Positions 15,119 to 23,756 are shown, numbered from the stretch's first letter. The stretch: 36,927 bases of DNA from an uncultured Bacteroidales bacterium (GCA_934692905.1 CAKUUM010000018.1:1-36927); one strand, 5' to 3'. The notes: generated by a model from the letters alone, not told the origin. Made by a program: numbers and translations.

Positions 15119-15796
15119 ATGAATCTTTTTGATATTATATTGATTGCCATCGGTTTGGCGATGGATTGTTTTGCTGTCAGTGTGACGCACGGTTTGGCTG
15201 CAGACAGCAACAGTAAGCCTTTCCGTCACTACGGACCGTGGCTGATGGCATTGATGTTCGGCTTGTTCCAAGGCGGTATGCCGCTCATCGGCTATTTTGC
15301 AGGCACTTTGTTCGCCAATTTCTTCTCGCGTTTCGCGCCGTGGATAGCCCTGATTCTTTTGGCATTTATCGGTGGCAAGATGATTTACGAGTCTTTTCAT
15401 GGCAACATCATCCTTTGCAAACTGAACAACCAACGCTGTTCCAAGCGCAATGCCCAGTGCACCCATTCGCACGACAACTCCGATTGCCCGCATTGCATTC
15501 GCGAGACGCAGGAGCAGCCTTGTGCCGATTTCTCGCTGAAGCACATTGTGGCTTTGGCGGTTGCCACTTCTATTGATGCTCTGGCAACAGGCGTTATCTT
15601 CATTCCTGTGCCCGATGTCCTGTGGCTTGGGGTGGGGATTATTGCGCTAGTGAGTTTCTTGTTCTCCATCATCGGCTTCACCATTGGCGAGTTGGTGGGC
15701 AACAAGTTCCACTTCAATGTGGGGCTTCTTGGTGGTATCATTCTCATAGCCATCGGATTAAAGATATTCATTGAGGGGGTGTTCCTTAATGCGTAA
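15119..15796 (+). CDS. mntP: Manganese efflux pump MntP with a Cys/His-rich cytosolic loop
   Basis: MntP exports Mn2+ across the inner membrane. The 225-aa protein has six predicted membrane segments in two inverted halves, each with the signature Asp: Asp16 in GLAMDCFAVS and Asp153 in ATSIDALATG. It is about 35 residues longer than the E. coli protein (188 aa). The excess is the loop between the halves, residues 100-135, which carries C100, C107, C114, H116, H118, C123, H125, C126 and C135. Such a cluster could bind metal and act as a sensor or safety site; this is inference. DUF3109 starts 8 bp after its stop. A stable hairpin at 15084-15105 precedes its ATG. No yybP-ykoY riboswitch features were noted. 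Confidence 0.92.
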   Translation: MNLFDIILIAIGLAMDCFAVSVTHGLAADSNSKPFRHYGPWLMALMFGLFQGGMPLIGYFAGTLFANFFSRFAPWIALILLAFIGGKMIYESFHGNIILCKLNNQRCSKRNAQCTHSHDNSDCPHCIRETQEQPCADFSLKHIVALAVATSIDALATGVIFIPVPDVLWLGVGIIALVSFLFSIIGFTIGELVGNKFHFNVGLLGGIILIAIGLKIFIEGVFLNA

Positions 15797-15804
15797 TAGG
15801 TTAT

Positions 15805-16383
15805 ATGTTCCTGATACAGAACACATTAGTCAGCCTTGATGTACTCGAAAAGGAGTTTTGTTGTGACCTGAAAACCTGTCGTGGCTGTTGCTGTATTGAG
15901 GGCGATGCCGGGGCTCCGCTCACAGACGAAGAAACGCTGAAAATCAATGAGATACTACCACTTCTGTTGCCAGATATGACTAAGGAGGCGCGCGCTGTAG
16001 TAGACGCCCAAGGCATTTCGTATCTCGACCCTTCGGGTGAGCGGGTAACCTCTATCGTGAACGACAAGGATTGTGTTTTCTCACGCACTGACCATAACGG
16101 GTGGTGCTATTGTCTCATCGAAAAGGCGTACAACGCGGGGCGGATAGACTTCAAGAAACCTATTTCGTGCCACTTGTACCCGATACGCTTGACGCAAGTG
16201 GGTGATTACGTGGGTGTTGAGTATCATCGTTGGGACATCTGCCATTGCGCACGCCAACTGGGGAAGAAACTGCATTTGCCCCTCTATCAGTTCCTGAAAG
16301 AACCCCTGATACGCCGTTTCGGGCAGGCGTGGTACGATGAATTGTCTCTAACCGCAGAAGAGTGGAAAAAACAAAGCAAATAA
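15805..16383 (+). CDS. DUF3109 family cysteine-rich protein
   Basis: A 192-aa protein of DUF3109, a family widespread in Bacteroidota and of unknown function. It has twelve cysteines. The N-terminal cluster is C19, C20, C25, C28, C29 and C30 (CRGCCC), followed by C90, C101 and C103 (GWCYCLIEKA), C122 (PISCHLYP) and C146/C148 (ICHCAR). The spacing resembles YkgJ-like zinc/iron-chelating proteins and would suit a metal or Fe-S site (inference). It lies between mntP and cinA with gaps of 8 and 7 bp, so it is certainly co-transcribed with them. Confidence 0.88.
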   Translation: MFLIQNTLVSLDVLEKEFCCDLKTCRGCCCIEGDAGAPLTDEETLKINEILPLLLPDMTKEARAVVDAQGISYLDPSGERVTSIVNDKDCVFSRTDHNGWCYCLIEKAYNAGRIDFKKPISCHLYPIRLTQVGDYVGVEYHRWDICHCARQLGKKLHLPLYQFLKEPLIRRFGQAWYDELSLTAEEWKKQSK

Positions 16384-16390
16384 CCATCAT

Positions 16391-17623
16391 ATGCAAGCCA
16401 TTATCATTACTATTGGTGACGAACTGCTTATAGGTCAGGTCATTGACACCAATTCCGCCTATATGGCGACCTGCCTCAACCGCTATGGCGTAGAGGTCTT
16501 GGAAGACATTTCTGTGCACGACGATGCGCAGCAGATAGCGGAAGCAGTGCATTATGCCATGGACAAAGCGCCGGTTGTCCTGCTCACAGGCGGTTTGGGA
16601 CCGACCAAGGACGACATCACCAAGCATGTGCTGTGCGATTGTTTTCACACCACTTTGGTGCCTGATGAGACGGTTCGCGCGCACATACACGATATATATA
16701 AGGAGCGCCCCGATGTCCTCAACCGCCTGACGGAGACGCAGTGGCTGGTACCCGCCAACGCGACCATCCTGCCGAATAGGGTAGGCTCTGCACCCTTGAT
16801 GGCGTGGCTGCAGGACGGGCATTGCCTTGTATCCATGCCGGGCGTGCCTTATGAGATGCAGATTGCTATGGATGAGCAGATTATGCCATTCCTGTCTGCG
16901 CATATCTTGCCCAAAGAGACAGAGCAAATCACCCATCGCACAGTATTGGTGCACGGCATTCCTGAGTCCGCTCTGGCGATACGCATCGAGGGATGGGAGA
17001 CGGCATTGCCACCTGCTATGCATCTCGCTTACCTGCCCAAAGACGGGCTGATTCGCCTGCGTCTGAGCGGTTACGGCGTCCCCCCCGAGGAGGTGGACGC
17101 GCAAATCCGCACCCTGTTGCCGTTGATACAAGACTACGTGTTGGCGACCGAAGACAAGCCCATTGAGGTATTGGTGGGCGAAGCCCTCAAGCGCAACGGA
17201 CAGACCATTGCCACTGCCGAGAGTTGTACGGGCGGACGATTGGCGGCATTGTTGAACGCGCACCCGGGGTCATCCGCATTCTACTATGGCAGCGTAGTGG
17301 CGTATGACAACTCGGTGAAGCACAATATATTAGGTGTATCGTCAGAAGACCTGCATCAGCATGGTGCCGTCAGCGAACCTGTGGTTCGCCAAATGGCAGA
17401 AGGCGCCTGCAATCTCTTGCATACGGACTACGCCATTGCCACATCTGGTATAGCAGGACCTGACGGAGGTACTCCCGACAAGCCCGTCGGCACTGTGTGG
17501 ATGGCATGGGCAACACCGCAAGGCACTTATGCGCAATGCTTCCATTTGGGCAAGTTGCGCGAGCAAATCACACTGCGTGCCTGCAACACCGCGCTGATTT
17601 ATATGCTACCTTATATAGAATAA
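16391..17623 (+). CDS. cinA: CinA: competence/damage-inducible protein A, nicotinamide-nucleotide amidase
   Basis: A 410-aa two-domain enzyme. Residues 1-~170 are the MoCF/COG1058 domain (IIITIGDELLIGQVIDTNS, LLTGGLGPTKDD at 64-75), which in relatives hydrolyses ADP-ribose-type substrates. Residues ~255-408 are the NMN deamidase domain with the Ser in AESCTGG (Ser278), Lys310 in AYDNSVK, and TSGIAGPDGG at 351-360. The C-terminal domain recycles nicotinamide mononucleotide to NaMN for NAD salvage. All catalytic residues are present. It starts 7 bp after the DUF3109 stop; the AspT-like gene follows after 38 bp. Confidence 0.95.
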   Translation: MQAIIITIGDELLIGQVIDTNSAYMATCLNRYGVEVLEDISVHDDAQQIAEAVHYAMDKAPVVLLTGGLGPTKDDITKHVLCDCFHTTLVPDETVRAHIHDIYKERPDVLNRLTETQWLVPANATILPNRVGSAPLMAWLQDGHCLVSMPGVPYEMQIAMDEQIMPFLSAHILPKETEQITHRTVLVHGIPESALAIRIEGWETALPPAMHLAYLPKDGLIRLRLSGYGVPPEEVDAQIRTLLPLIQDYVLATEDKPIEVLVGEALKRNGQTIATAESCTGGRLAALLNAHPGSSAFYYGSVVAYDNSVKHNILGVSSEDLHQHGAVSEPVVRQMAEGACNLLHTDYAIATSGIAGPDGGTPDKPVGTVWMAWATPQGTYAQCFHLGKLREQITLRACNTALIYMLPYIE

Positions 17624-17661
17624 TTCAGTACTAATAATCAAGCAGTTAAGGATTAGTAGCC

Positions 17662-19332
17662 ATGGATTTTCTCCGAACACTCTTTCTCGAACCGGGCATT
17701 ACCCAGTCGATTCTGATGCTCACTTTGGTGGTGTCGTTGGGGCTATGGCTGGGCGACCATCTGCGCATCAAGCAGTTCTCGCTGGGCGTGACGTGGATAT
17801 TGTTTGCGGGCATCATTCTGTCGGCGTTTGGCATTACGATTGATGCCCACATATCGCGTTTTGCCAAGGACTTCGGTCTGATACTGTTCATCTACAGCAT
17901 CGGTCTGCAGATGGGGCCATCGTTCTCTCTATTCGGGAAAAGCGGATTGAGGCTCAATATGTTAGCCGTCGCCATCGTGCTGCTTGGCTGTGCATGCACC
18001 ATCGCCCTGCACTACATCACGGGCGTGGACATGGGCACCATGGCGGGTGTCATGTCGGGTGCAGTGGTCAGTACGCCCTCATTGGGTGCGGCGGAGCAGG
18101 CATATCATGACATTTTCGGCATCGTGCCTCCCGATATCGCTACGGGCTATGCGGTGGCGTATCCGTTGGGCGTGATGGGGCTGATATTGGCGTTTGAGGT
18201 CATTCGGCGTGTCTTTCGCGTGGACCCCAAGCAGGAGAACGACCGCCTGCGTGCCGAGGCACATGCCAATGCAGATGAGCCTGTCTGCGTGGACATCACA
18301 CTCCGCAACCCGCAGATAGAGCGTATTACGCTCTGCGAACTGCAACGCCTCTGCCCCATCGAGAAGATGGTGGTCAGCCGCGTAGTGCGCCCTGATGGCA
18401 GTGACGAGTTGGTGAGCAGCGACACGATGTTCGGCAATGGCGACACCATTCGTGTGCTGACCGACAAGAAACATTTGGATGCCCTGCGCCTTCTCGGGCA
18501 GTTGTCGGAATACAATTTCCAAAGCAAGGAGAAGTCCACCCACCTCGTCTCGCGCCGTATTGCGGTCACCAAGCCCGAGTGCAACGGCAAACGCATCAGT
18601 TCTTTCGACATCCGCAACCGCTATCACGCCACCATTACCCGTATCAACCGTGCGGGTGTGGAACTGTTGGCAACCCCAGAATTGGTCTTGCAGTTGGGTG
18701 ACCGCATAGTGGTTGTAGGTGACAAAGACGACGTGCAGCGCGTGGCGGATACGTTTGGTAACGAATTGAAACGCTTGGACTTACCCAACCTCCTGCCTAT
18801 TTTCTTCGGCATCTTCCTTGGAGTGATACTTGGTTCATTGCCGATTGTCATTCCTGGTATGAGCCAACCCTTCAAACTTGGTTTGGCGGGCGGTTCGCTG
18901 ATTGTGGCTATCCTGATAGGGCGTTTCGGACCTTATTATAATATGGTCACTTTCTCCACCACTTCGGCGAACATGATGCTCCGCCAGGTGGGGCTGACGC
19001 TTTTCCTCGCCGCTGTGGGACTTAGTGTGGGCGAAAAGTTCATCCCGACCATTGCCGCAGGTGGTTATATGTGGATATTATACGGCTTTCTAATCACCAT
19101 TATTCCGTTGCTGATAGTGGGGTGCATCGCCTATAAAGCAATGCATATCAACTACTTCCGTGTCGTCGGATTGCTCACAGGTGCCATGACGGGAGCCCCT
19201 GCCCTCGCGTATGCCCAGAGCCTGTCCGATGACAACGACGAGGCATCGGTCACTTATGCCACCGTCTATCCGCTCACCATGTTCCTCCGCGTCATGGCGG
19301 GGCAACTGCTCATCGTATTTTTTTGCGGTTAG
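17662..19332 (+). CDS. AspT/YidE/YbjL-type antiporter with two RCK_C domains
   Basis: A 556-aa inner-membrane transporter. The N-terminal AspT/YidE/YbjL repeat has about five membrane segments (SILMLTLVVSLGLWLGDHLR; GVTWILFAGIILSAFGITID; FGLILFIYSIGLQMGPSF), and the MSGAVVSTPSLGAA motif is at ~130-143. Residues ~205-375 hold two tandem TrkA-C (RCK_C) domains, which usually sense a nucleotide or ion. The C-terminal repeat adds about five more segments, with the matching LLTGAMTGAPALAYA motif. AspT of Tetragenococcus exchanges aspartate for alanine; Bacteroidota members have no proven substrate. Last of the tightly spaced gyrA block. Confidence 0.9.
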   Translation: MDFLRTLFLEPGITQSILMLTLVVSLGLWLGDHLRIKQFSLGVTWILFAGIILSAFGITIDAHISRFAKDFGLILFIYSIGLQMGPSFSLFGKSGLRLNMLAVAIVLLGCACTIALHYITGVDMGTMAGVMSGAVVSTPSLGAAEQAYHDIFGIVPPDIATGYAVAYPLGVMGLILAFEVIRRVFRVDPKQENDRLRAEAHANADEPVCVDITLRNPQIERITLCELQRLCPIEKMVVSRVVRPDGSDELVSSDTMFGNGDTIRVLTDKKHLDALRLLGQLSEYNFQSKEKSTHLVSRRIAVTKPECNGKRISSFDIRNRYHATITRINRAGVELLATPELVLQLGDRIVVVGDKDDVQRVADTFGNELKRLDLPNLLPIFFGIFLGVILGSLPIVIPGMSQPFKLGLAGGSLIVAILIGRFGPYYNMVTFSTTSANMMLRQVGLTLFLAAVGLSVGEKFIPTIAAGGYMWILYGFLITIIPLLIVGCIAYKAMHINYFRVVGLLTGAMTGAPALAYAQSLSDDNDEASVTYATVYPLTMFLRVMAGQLLIVFFCG

Positions 19333-19362
19333 GCGATAATAAATAGCCAAATAACTACATCA

Positions 19363-19406
19363 CCCAATAATTCGTACATCGTAAATTCGTAAATCGTAAA
19401 TAATAA
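19363..19406. repeat. Copy 2 of the AT-rich intergenic repeat (CGTACATCGTAAATT core)
   Basis: CGTACATCGTAAATT at 19373-19387 is followed by CGTAAATCGTAAATAATAAA, ending at the DUF4250 start. The first copy is at 3772-3820. Confidence 0.55.
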
Positions 19407-19408
19407 AT

Positions 19409-19585
19409 ATGGACTTGCCCACTGACCCGCAGATGCTCCTCAGCGTCATCAATATGAAACTTCGCGATGAATACTCTTCTCTGGACGCTTTGTGTGATGA
19501 CTTGAACATCGACAAAGGCGACCTCGTCAGCCGTCTCGCCACCGCAGGCTTCGAGTACAATCCTACCGCCAACAAGTTCTGGTAG
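19409..19585 (+). CDS. DUF4250 family small protein
   Basis: A 58-aa protein beginning MDLPTDPQMLLSVINMKLRD and ending GFEYNPTANKFW, which matches the DUF4250 pattern. It is a short helical protein without known function, common in Bacteroidota and Firmicutes. The ATG follows directly on an AT-rich repeat (19363-19406), a normal leader in this phylum. It lies between the AspT-like gene (76 bp) and prfC, and is probably transcribed with the former. Confidence 0.85.
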   Translation: MDLPTDPQMLLSVINMKLRDEYSSLDALCDDLNIDKGDLVSRLATAGFEYNPTANKFW

Positions 19586-19590
19586 GTATT

Positions 19591-19615
19591 GGGGGCGACG
19601 CGTCTCGCATCGTCT
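19591..19615. repeat. Degenerate GC-rich palindrome
   Basis: GGGGGCGACGCGTCTCGC followed by ATCGTCT matches the palindrome at 22720-22744 at about 22 of 25 positions, with the arms partly decayed. Confidence 0.5.
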
Positions 19616-19656
19616 AACATCGTGGAGCACAGCACTTTGGTGTCTCTCCGAAACCA

Positions 19657-19688
19657 TTTGCATATCTCGAGAAAAAAATATAACTTTG
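19657..19688 (+). promoter_or_regulatory. prfC promoter
   Basis: TTTG at 19657-19660, 20-bp spacer, TAACTTTG at 19681-19688, about 30 nt before the predicted leader end and 36 nt before the prfC ATG. Confidence 0.75.
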
Positions 19689-19723
19689 CACGCTAATCCG
19701 CGCCTAACGCGGACTTTAATCTT

Positions 19724-21337
19724 ATGCTCAACAACGCAGACCAACAGGAAATACTTCGTCGTCGCACCTTTGCGATTATCAGTCACCCCGATGCGGGTAA
19801 GACCACGCTCACCGAGAAACTGCTGCTCTACGGCGGTGCCATCCATGTGGCAGGCGCCGTGAAGTCCAACAAGATACGCAAGACTGCCACCTCCGACTGG
19901 ATGGAAATCGAGAAGCAGCGTGGCATATCCGTGGCGACTTCGGTGATGGGATTCGACTACAAACCCACGCTCGTAGGCGCTGCCGACACCACTTACCACA
20001 TCAATATCCTCGACACCCCGGGTCACCAGGACTTCGCCGAGGACACGTTCCGCACCCTCACCGCGGTGGACTCCGTCATCATCGTCATCGACGCTGCCAA
20101 GGGCGTGGAGACGCAGACGCGCCGCTTGATGCAGGTCTGCCGTATGCGCAAGACGCCTGTCATGGTGTTTATCAACAAGATGGACCGCGAGGGCAAGGAC
20201 CCCTTCGACCTCCTCGACGAGGTGGAGAGCGAACTCGGCATTCACGTGCGCCCGCTGTCGTGGCCAATCAACATGGGGCAACGCTTTAAGGGCGTGTACA
20301 ATATCTTCCAATCCACGCTCGACCTCTACACCCCCGACAAGACGCATGTCACTGAATCTCTGCGTTTTGACGATGTCACCGACCCGCAAATAGCCACCCT
20401 TATCGGCGATGCGGACGCGGAGAAACTGCAGTCCGACCTCGAAATCATCAGCGGCGTGTACAATCCCTTCGACAAGGAGCAGTACCTTGCGGGCGACCTC
20501 GCGCCGGTGTTTTTCGGCTCCGCACTTAACACATTCGGTGTCAAGGAGTTACTGGAGTGCTTCGTGCAGATAGCCCCCTCGCCGCGCCCCGTGGACGCTA
20601 TCGAACGCCGCGTGGACCCGATGGAGGACAACTTCACGGGCTTCTGCTTCAAGATTCACGCCAACATGGACCCCAACCACCGCTCGTGTATCGCCTTTTT
20701 CAAGATTTGCTCGGGCAAGTTCCTGCGCAACACTTATTATAAACACGTGCGCGAGAACCGCCAAATGCGTTTTTCCGCCCCCACGTGTTTCATGGCGCAG
20801 CGCAAGGAGACGGTGGACGAAGCCTTTGCGGGCGACATCATCGGTCTCCCCGACACGGGCAATTTCAAGATTGGCGACACCCTCACTTCGGGCGAAAACC
20901 TGCATTTCAAGGGCTTGCCGTCGTTCTCGCCCGAGATGTTCAAGTATATCGAGAACGCCGACCCCATGAAGCAGAAGCAACTCGACAAGGGCATCCACCA
21001 ACTCATGGATGAGGGCGTGGCGCAACTCTTTGTCAGCCAACTCAATGGGCGCCGTATCATCGGCACGGTCGGGCAACTCCAGTTCGAGGTCATTCAGTAC
21101 CGTCTCGAGCACGAGTACCAGGCGAAATGCCGTTGGGAGCCGCTCCAGATGTACAAAGCGTGCTGGATTGAGTCGGACGATGATGCCGAACTCGAGATGT
21201 TCAAAAAGCGCAAAGCCCAGTACATGGCTACCGACAAAGACGGGCGCGATGTCTTCATGGCGGACTCCTCCTACGTCCTCCAGATGGCGCAGAACGACTA
21301 CAAGCACATCACATTCCACTTCACCAGCGAGTTCTAA
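19724..21337 (+). CDS. prfC: Peptide chain release factor 3
   Basis: RF3 is a GTPase that removes RF1/RF2 from the ribosome after termination. The 537-aa product is full length. GTPase motifs are G1 SHPDAGKT (20-27), G2 RGISV (66-70), G3 DTPGH (97-101) and G4 NKMD (151-154). Domain II starts near residue 300, and the C-terminal RF3-type domain includes QLFVSQLNGRRIIGTVGQLQ. Elongation factor G is excluded by length and by this C-terminal region. It has its own promoter 36 nt upstream. The nucleoside transporter follows after 90 bp. Confidence 0.96.
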   Translation: MLNNADQQEILRRRTFAIISHPDAGKTTLTEKLLLYGGAIHVAGAVKSNKIRKTATSDWMEIEKQRGISVATSVMGFDYKPTLVGAADTTYHINILDTPGHQDFAEDTFRTLTAVDSVIIVIDAAKGVETQTRRLMQVCRMRKTPVMVFINKMDREGKDPFDLLDEVESELGIHVRPLSWPINMGQRFKGVYNIFQSTLDLYTPDKTHVTESLRFDDVTDPQIATLIGDADAEKLQSDLEIISGVYNPFDKEQYLAGDLAPVFFGSALNTFGVKELLECFVQIAPSPRPVDAIERRVDPMEDNFTGFCFKIHANMDPNHRSCIAFFKICSGKFLRNTYYKHVRENRQMRFSAPTCFMAQRKETVDEAFAGDIIGLPDTGNFKIGDTLTSGENLHFKGLPSFSPEMFKYIENADPMKQKQLDKGIHQLMDEGVAQLFVSQLNGRRIIGTVGQLQFEVIQYRLEHEYQAKCRWEPLQMYKACWIESDDDAELEMFKKRKAQYMATDKDGRDVFMADSSYVLQMAQNDYKHITFHFTSEF

Positions 21338-21427
21338 CTGCAGCCACGCATCTGCCAATTCAACCCGTCAACCCGTTTCAACCGCGCATCAACGCATAAA
21401 CTTATAAACATATCAACTTATAAACCA

Positions 21428-22705
21428 ATGAAAAACGTCAAACTACGACTTATCGTCATGAACTTCCTCGAATATGCAGTTTGGGGAGCGTACCTCACAT
21501 CTATGGGCACCTACCTTGCCAACCACGGCTTGGCGACGCATATCGGCTGGTTCTATTCCATTCAGGGTATCGTCAGTCTCTTCATGCCCGCCCTCATGGG
21601 TATCGTGGCGGACCGCTGGATTCCTGCGCAGAAACTGCTGAGCATCTGCCACGCCATGGCAGGTCTGTTCATGGCTGCCACCAGTGTCTATGGTATCATG
21701 TATGGTGCTGATATTCAGTTCGCTGCGCTCTTTACGCTCTACACCGTATCCGTGGCGTTCTACATGCCCACCATCGCCCTCAGCAACTCCGTGGCGTACA
21801 CCGCACTCGGTCAGGCGGGGCTCGATACCGTCAAGGATTTCCCCCCCATCCGCGTCTTCGGAACGGTCGGTTTCATCGCTACCATGTGGGTGGTGGACCT
21901 CTGCGGGTTCCAGAAGACCAGCCTGCAATTCATGGTCAGCGGCGGACTCAGTATCCTGCTCGCCCTCTACGCCCTCACGCTCCCAGCATGCCCCATCAAG
22001 GGCAACGTGGCTGCCAAATCCGTTGCCGAGGCGCTTGGTTTGGAGGCTTTCAAACTGTTCAAACAGAAGAAAATGGCGATTTTCTTCATCTTCTCTATGA
22101 TGCTCGGCATGTGCCTGCAGGTGACCAATAGTTACGCTAACCCGTTCATTACCAGTTTCGAAGCCATATCCGAGTTCGCCGACACCTTTGGCGTACAGCA
22201 TGCCAACATGCTCATCTCCATCTCGCAGATATGCGAAGCCCTGTGCATCCTCTGCATCCCGTTCTTCCTCAAGCGGTTCGGCATCAAGAATGTCATGCTT
22301 ATGGCTATGTTCGCATGGGTATTGCGTTTCGGACTTTTCGGACTCGGCAACCCTGGTTTCCCGGGCGTTATCTTGTTCATTCTCAGTTGCATAGTCTATG
22401 GTTTTGCCTTTGATTTCTTCAATATCTCGGGCTCGCTCTACGTGGACCAGGAGGCGGATGTCGAACTCCGCTCCAGTGCACAGGGTTTGTTTATGATGAT
22501 GACCAACGGCTTCGGTGCCACTATTGGCACGCTCTCTGCGCAAGCCATTGTCAATCACTTCGTTTACGCAGACAACGTGGTCGCTGAAGGAGCCATGACT
22601 ATCTGGCAGGGCTGGCAGACCAGTTGGTATATCTTTGCCGCTTTCGCCCTCTTCGTAGCCGTATCTTTCTGGATTGTCTTCCCGAAAACCCCCGTCAAGA
22701 AATAA
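21428..22705 (+). CDS. Nucleoside:H+ symporter, NupG family (MFS)
   Basis: A 425-aa major facilitator with 12 predicted membrane segments. The N-terminus MNFLEYAVWGAYLTSMGTYL and the later PPIRVFGTVGFIATMWVVD are typical of the NupG/XapB nucleoside-proton symporters, as is DFFNISGSLYVDQEAD in segment 10-11. The likely role is import of nucleosides across the inner membrane; the exact substrate is not predictable. It starts 90 bp after prfC, without an obvious promoter of its own, and ends before a strong intrinsic terminator at 22824-22857. Confidence 0.9.
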   Translation: MKNVKLRLIVMNFLEYAVWGAYLTSMGTYLANHGLATHIGWFYSIQGIVSLFMPALMGIVADRWIPAQKLLSICHAMAGLFMAATSVYGIMYGADIQFAALFTLYTVSVAFYMPTIALSNSVAYTALGQAGLDTVKDFPPIRVFGTVGFIATMWVVDLCGFQKTSLQFMVSGGLSILLALYALTLPACPIKGNVAAKSVAEALGLEAFKLFKQKKMAIFFIFSMMLGMCLQVTNSYANPFITSFEAISEFADTFGVQHANMLISISQICEALCILCIPFFLKRFGIKNVMLMAMFAWVLRFGLFGLGNPGFPGVILFILSCIVYGFAFDFFNISGSLYVDQEADVELRSSAQGLFMMMTNGFGATIGTLSAQAIVNHFVYADNVVAEGAMTIWQGWQTSWYIFAAFALFVAVSFWIVFPKTPVKK

Positions 22706-22719
22706 GCGGTAATAGGGTG

Positions 22720-22795
22720 GGGGACGACGCGTCACGCGTCGTCTCTATGGGCCCTATGGGCGAAATGGGGTGTTCCCCCGCGTCATTTTTCGTCG
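22720..22795. repeat. GC-rich palindromic intergenic element
   Basis: GACGACGCGT (22723-22732), one C, then ACGCGTCGTC (22734-22743) forms a near-perfect palindrome. It is followed by GGGCGAAATGGGGTG, which is nearly the same as the sequence at 4861-4875. A degenerate copy of the palindrome lies at 19591-19615. Confidence 0.6.
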
Positions 22796-22823
22796 GATAG
22801 TTTATATCATTACATATCCGTCC

Positions 22824-22857
22824 GAGGTTGCCTGACTCGTTTAGGCAACCTCTTTTT
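22824..22857 (+). terminator. Intrinsic terminator after the nucleoside transporter
   Basis: GAGGTTGCCT (22824-22833) pairs with AGGCAACCTC (22843-22852) over 10 bp with a 9-nt loop, followed by five T at 22853-22857. Confidence 0.85.
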
Positions 22858-22889
22858 ATGTCGGCGGCGCGCCCCGCCATATTGTCATT

Positions 22890-22938
22890 GGCCATTACGC
22901 ATTGTGCATTACGCATTACGCATTGCGCATTGTGAATT
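22890..22938. repeat. Low-complexity ATTACGCATTGCGCATT-type repeats
   Basis: Degenerate tandem units of about 10 bp (CATTACGCATTGTGCATTAC and relatives). No gene or hairpin is seen in them. Confidence 0.55.
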
Positions 22939-23036
22939 GCCCCTCGTGATTTTGTCGGGGTAAGTGTATGTGATTAGTATGAGATTAGTATGTGATTAGT
23001 ATGTGATTGTGCCGACCTTGTCGTGATCTTGCCGCG
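22932..23036. repeat. Intergenic element with four tandem 11-bp units, copy 1
   Basis: Units of AGTATGTGATT occupy 22965-23008 (4 x 11 bp, two variant units). The left flank is CTCGTGA...TCGGG..TAAGTG and the right flank GCCGACCTTGTCG. Both flanks recur around the five-unit copy at 30518-30640. Confidence 0.75.
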
Positions 23037-23079
23037 AGGATATACTGAAGATATGATAAGGAGGTATCGGGGATACGCT

Positions 23080-23105
23080 GGGGACGCGGACGCCCTCGTC
23101 CGCGG
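23080..23105. repeat. GC-rich palindrome, copy 2
   Basis: GGGGACGCGGACGC, CC, then TCGTCCGCGG; it is the same as the element at 4817-4843 except for two extra loop bases. Confidence 0.6.
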
Positions 23106-23192
23106 TTCATAAATTACTTTGTTTCTGAATGTGCCGTATGACAAACAGGCTGTCTATTCCTTTCTACCATTATGCTTACTCATCCCGCAAAC

Positions 23193-23221
23193 AAAAAGCA
23201 CCACCCCGCAGGGCAGTGCTT
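23193..23221 (-). terminator. Intrinsic terminator of the small lipoprotein gene
   Basis: Minus strand AAGCACTGCCC pairs with GGGGTGGTGCTT through an internal wobble, followed by TTTTT. It lies 28 nt after the lipoprotein stop. Confidence 0.75.
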
Positions 23222-23249
23222 GATGCATTTCTATCAAATGCAGATGAGA

Positions 23250-23519
23250 TTACTTGCAGTCGTCTTGGCTCTTGTTAGCCTTCTTGCTTGTCAGGGTATA
23301 AGCATCTTCAGACATTCCTGCATCTTTCAAGGTTTGTTTGATGCTTTCCTCTTGAGATTTCAAATCGTTCTTTGTGCCCCACCAATAGGTAGTTGCAGAA
23401 GTCTCAACACCTAATACTTTAACAGTTTGGGTGATTTCCCAGCAGTAGTTAGTGTCACCGCAGGAGGTCATCATGCCCGCTGCCAATACAATGGCGCATG
23501 CGATAGCAAATTTCTTCAT
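23250..23519 (-). CDS. Small lipoprotein of unknown function
   Basis: An 89-aa protein. The signal peptide MKKFAIACAIVLAAGMMTSC ends in a lipobox-like MTSC, so Cys20 is probably lipidated. The mature 70 residues contain CWEITQTVKVLGVETSATTY and end KSQDDCK; besides Cys20 there are two cysteines, near each end, that could pair. No family recognised. The longer open frame to 23612 is rejected because the promoter -7 box at 23589-23582 lies inside it. It has its own promoter and terminator, so it is a single-gene unit. Confidence 0.8.
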   Translation of the reverse strand: MKKFAIACAIVLAAGMMTSCGDTNYCWEITQTVKVLGVETSATTYWWGTKNDLKSQEESIKQTLKDAGMSEDAYTLTSKKANKSQDDCK

Positions 23520-23581
23520 TGTTCTTTTGTTTTTAAGAGTTATTATTGTTATTATCTTATTGTCTAAATTTCGCTTGAGTG

Positions 23582-23613
23582 CAAAGATACTGCTTTCCAT
23601 TGATTCATACAAA
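23582..23613 (-). promoter_or_regulatory. Promoter of the small lipoprotein gene
   Basis: Minus strand TTTG-type box ending at 23610, 20-bp spacer, TATCTTTG at 23589-23582. The predicted start is about 55 nt before the ATG at 23519. Confidence 0.75.
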
Positions 23614-23756
23614 AACGATAGAATTTTATAGAAATATGAAACATATTATCTACTTTTCGGAATATATCATACTCCCAAATAGGCATCCCATCTTTCTCAT
23701 TGCGCACTGGCATCCGTCAGTATCAATTCTTCATTCTTAATTTTTCATTCTTCATT

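Noticed and set aside
16160..17263. 367-codon open frame on the minus strand over cinA
   Set aside because: Antisense of cinA and DUF3109, both with intact catalytic or conserved motifs.
21443..22735. 430-codon open frame on the minus strand over the nucleoside transporter
   Set aside because: Antisense shadow; low hydrophobicity and an excess of Glu/His/Asp reflect the opposite strand of a membrane protein gene.
22965..23008. CRISPR array
   Set aside because: The unit is 11 bp and directly tandem; there are no spacers.
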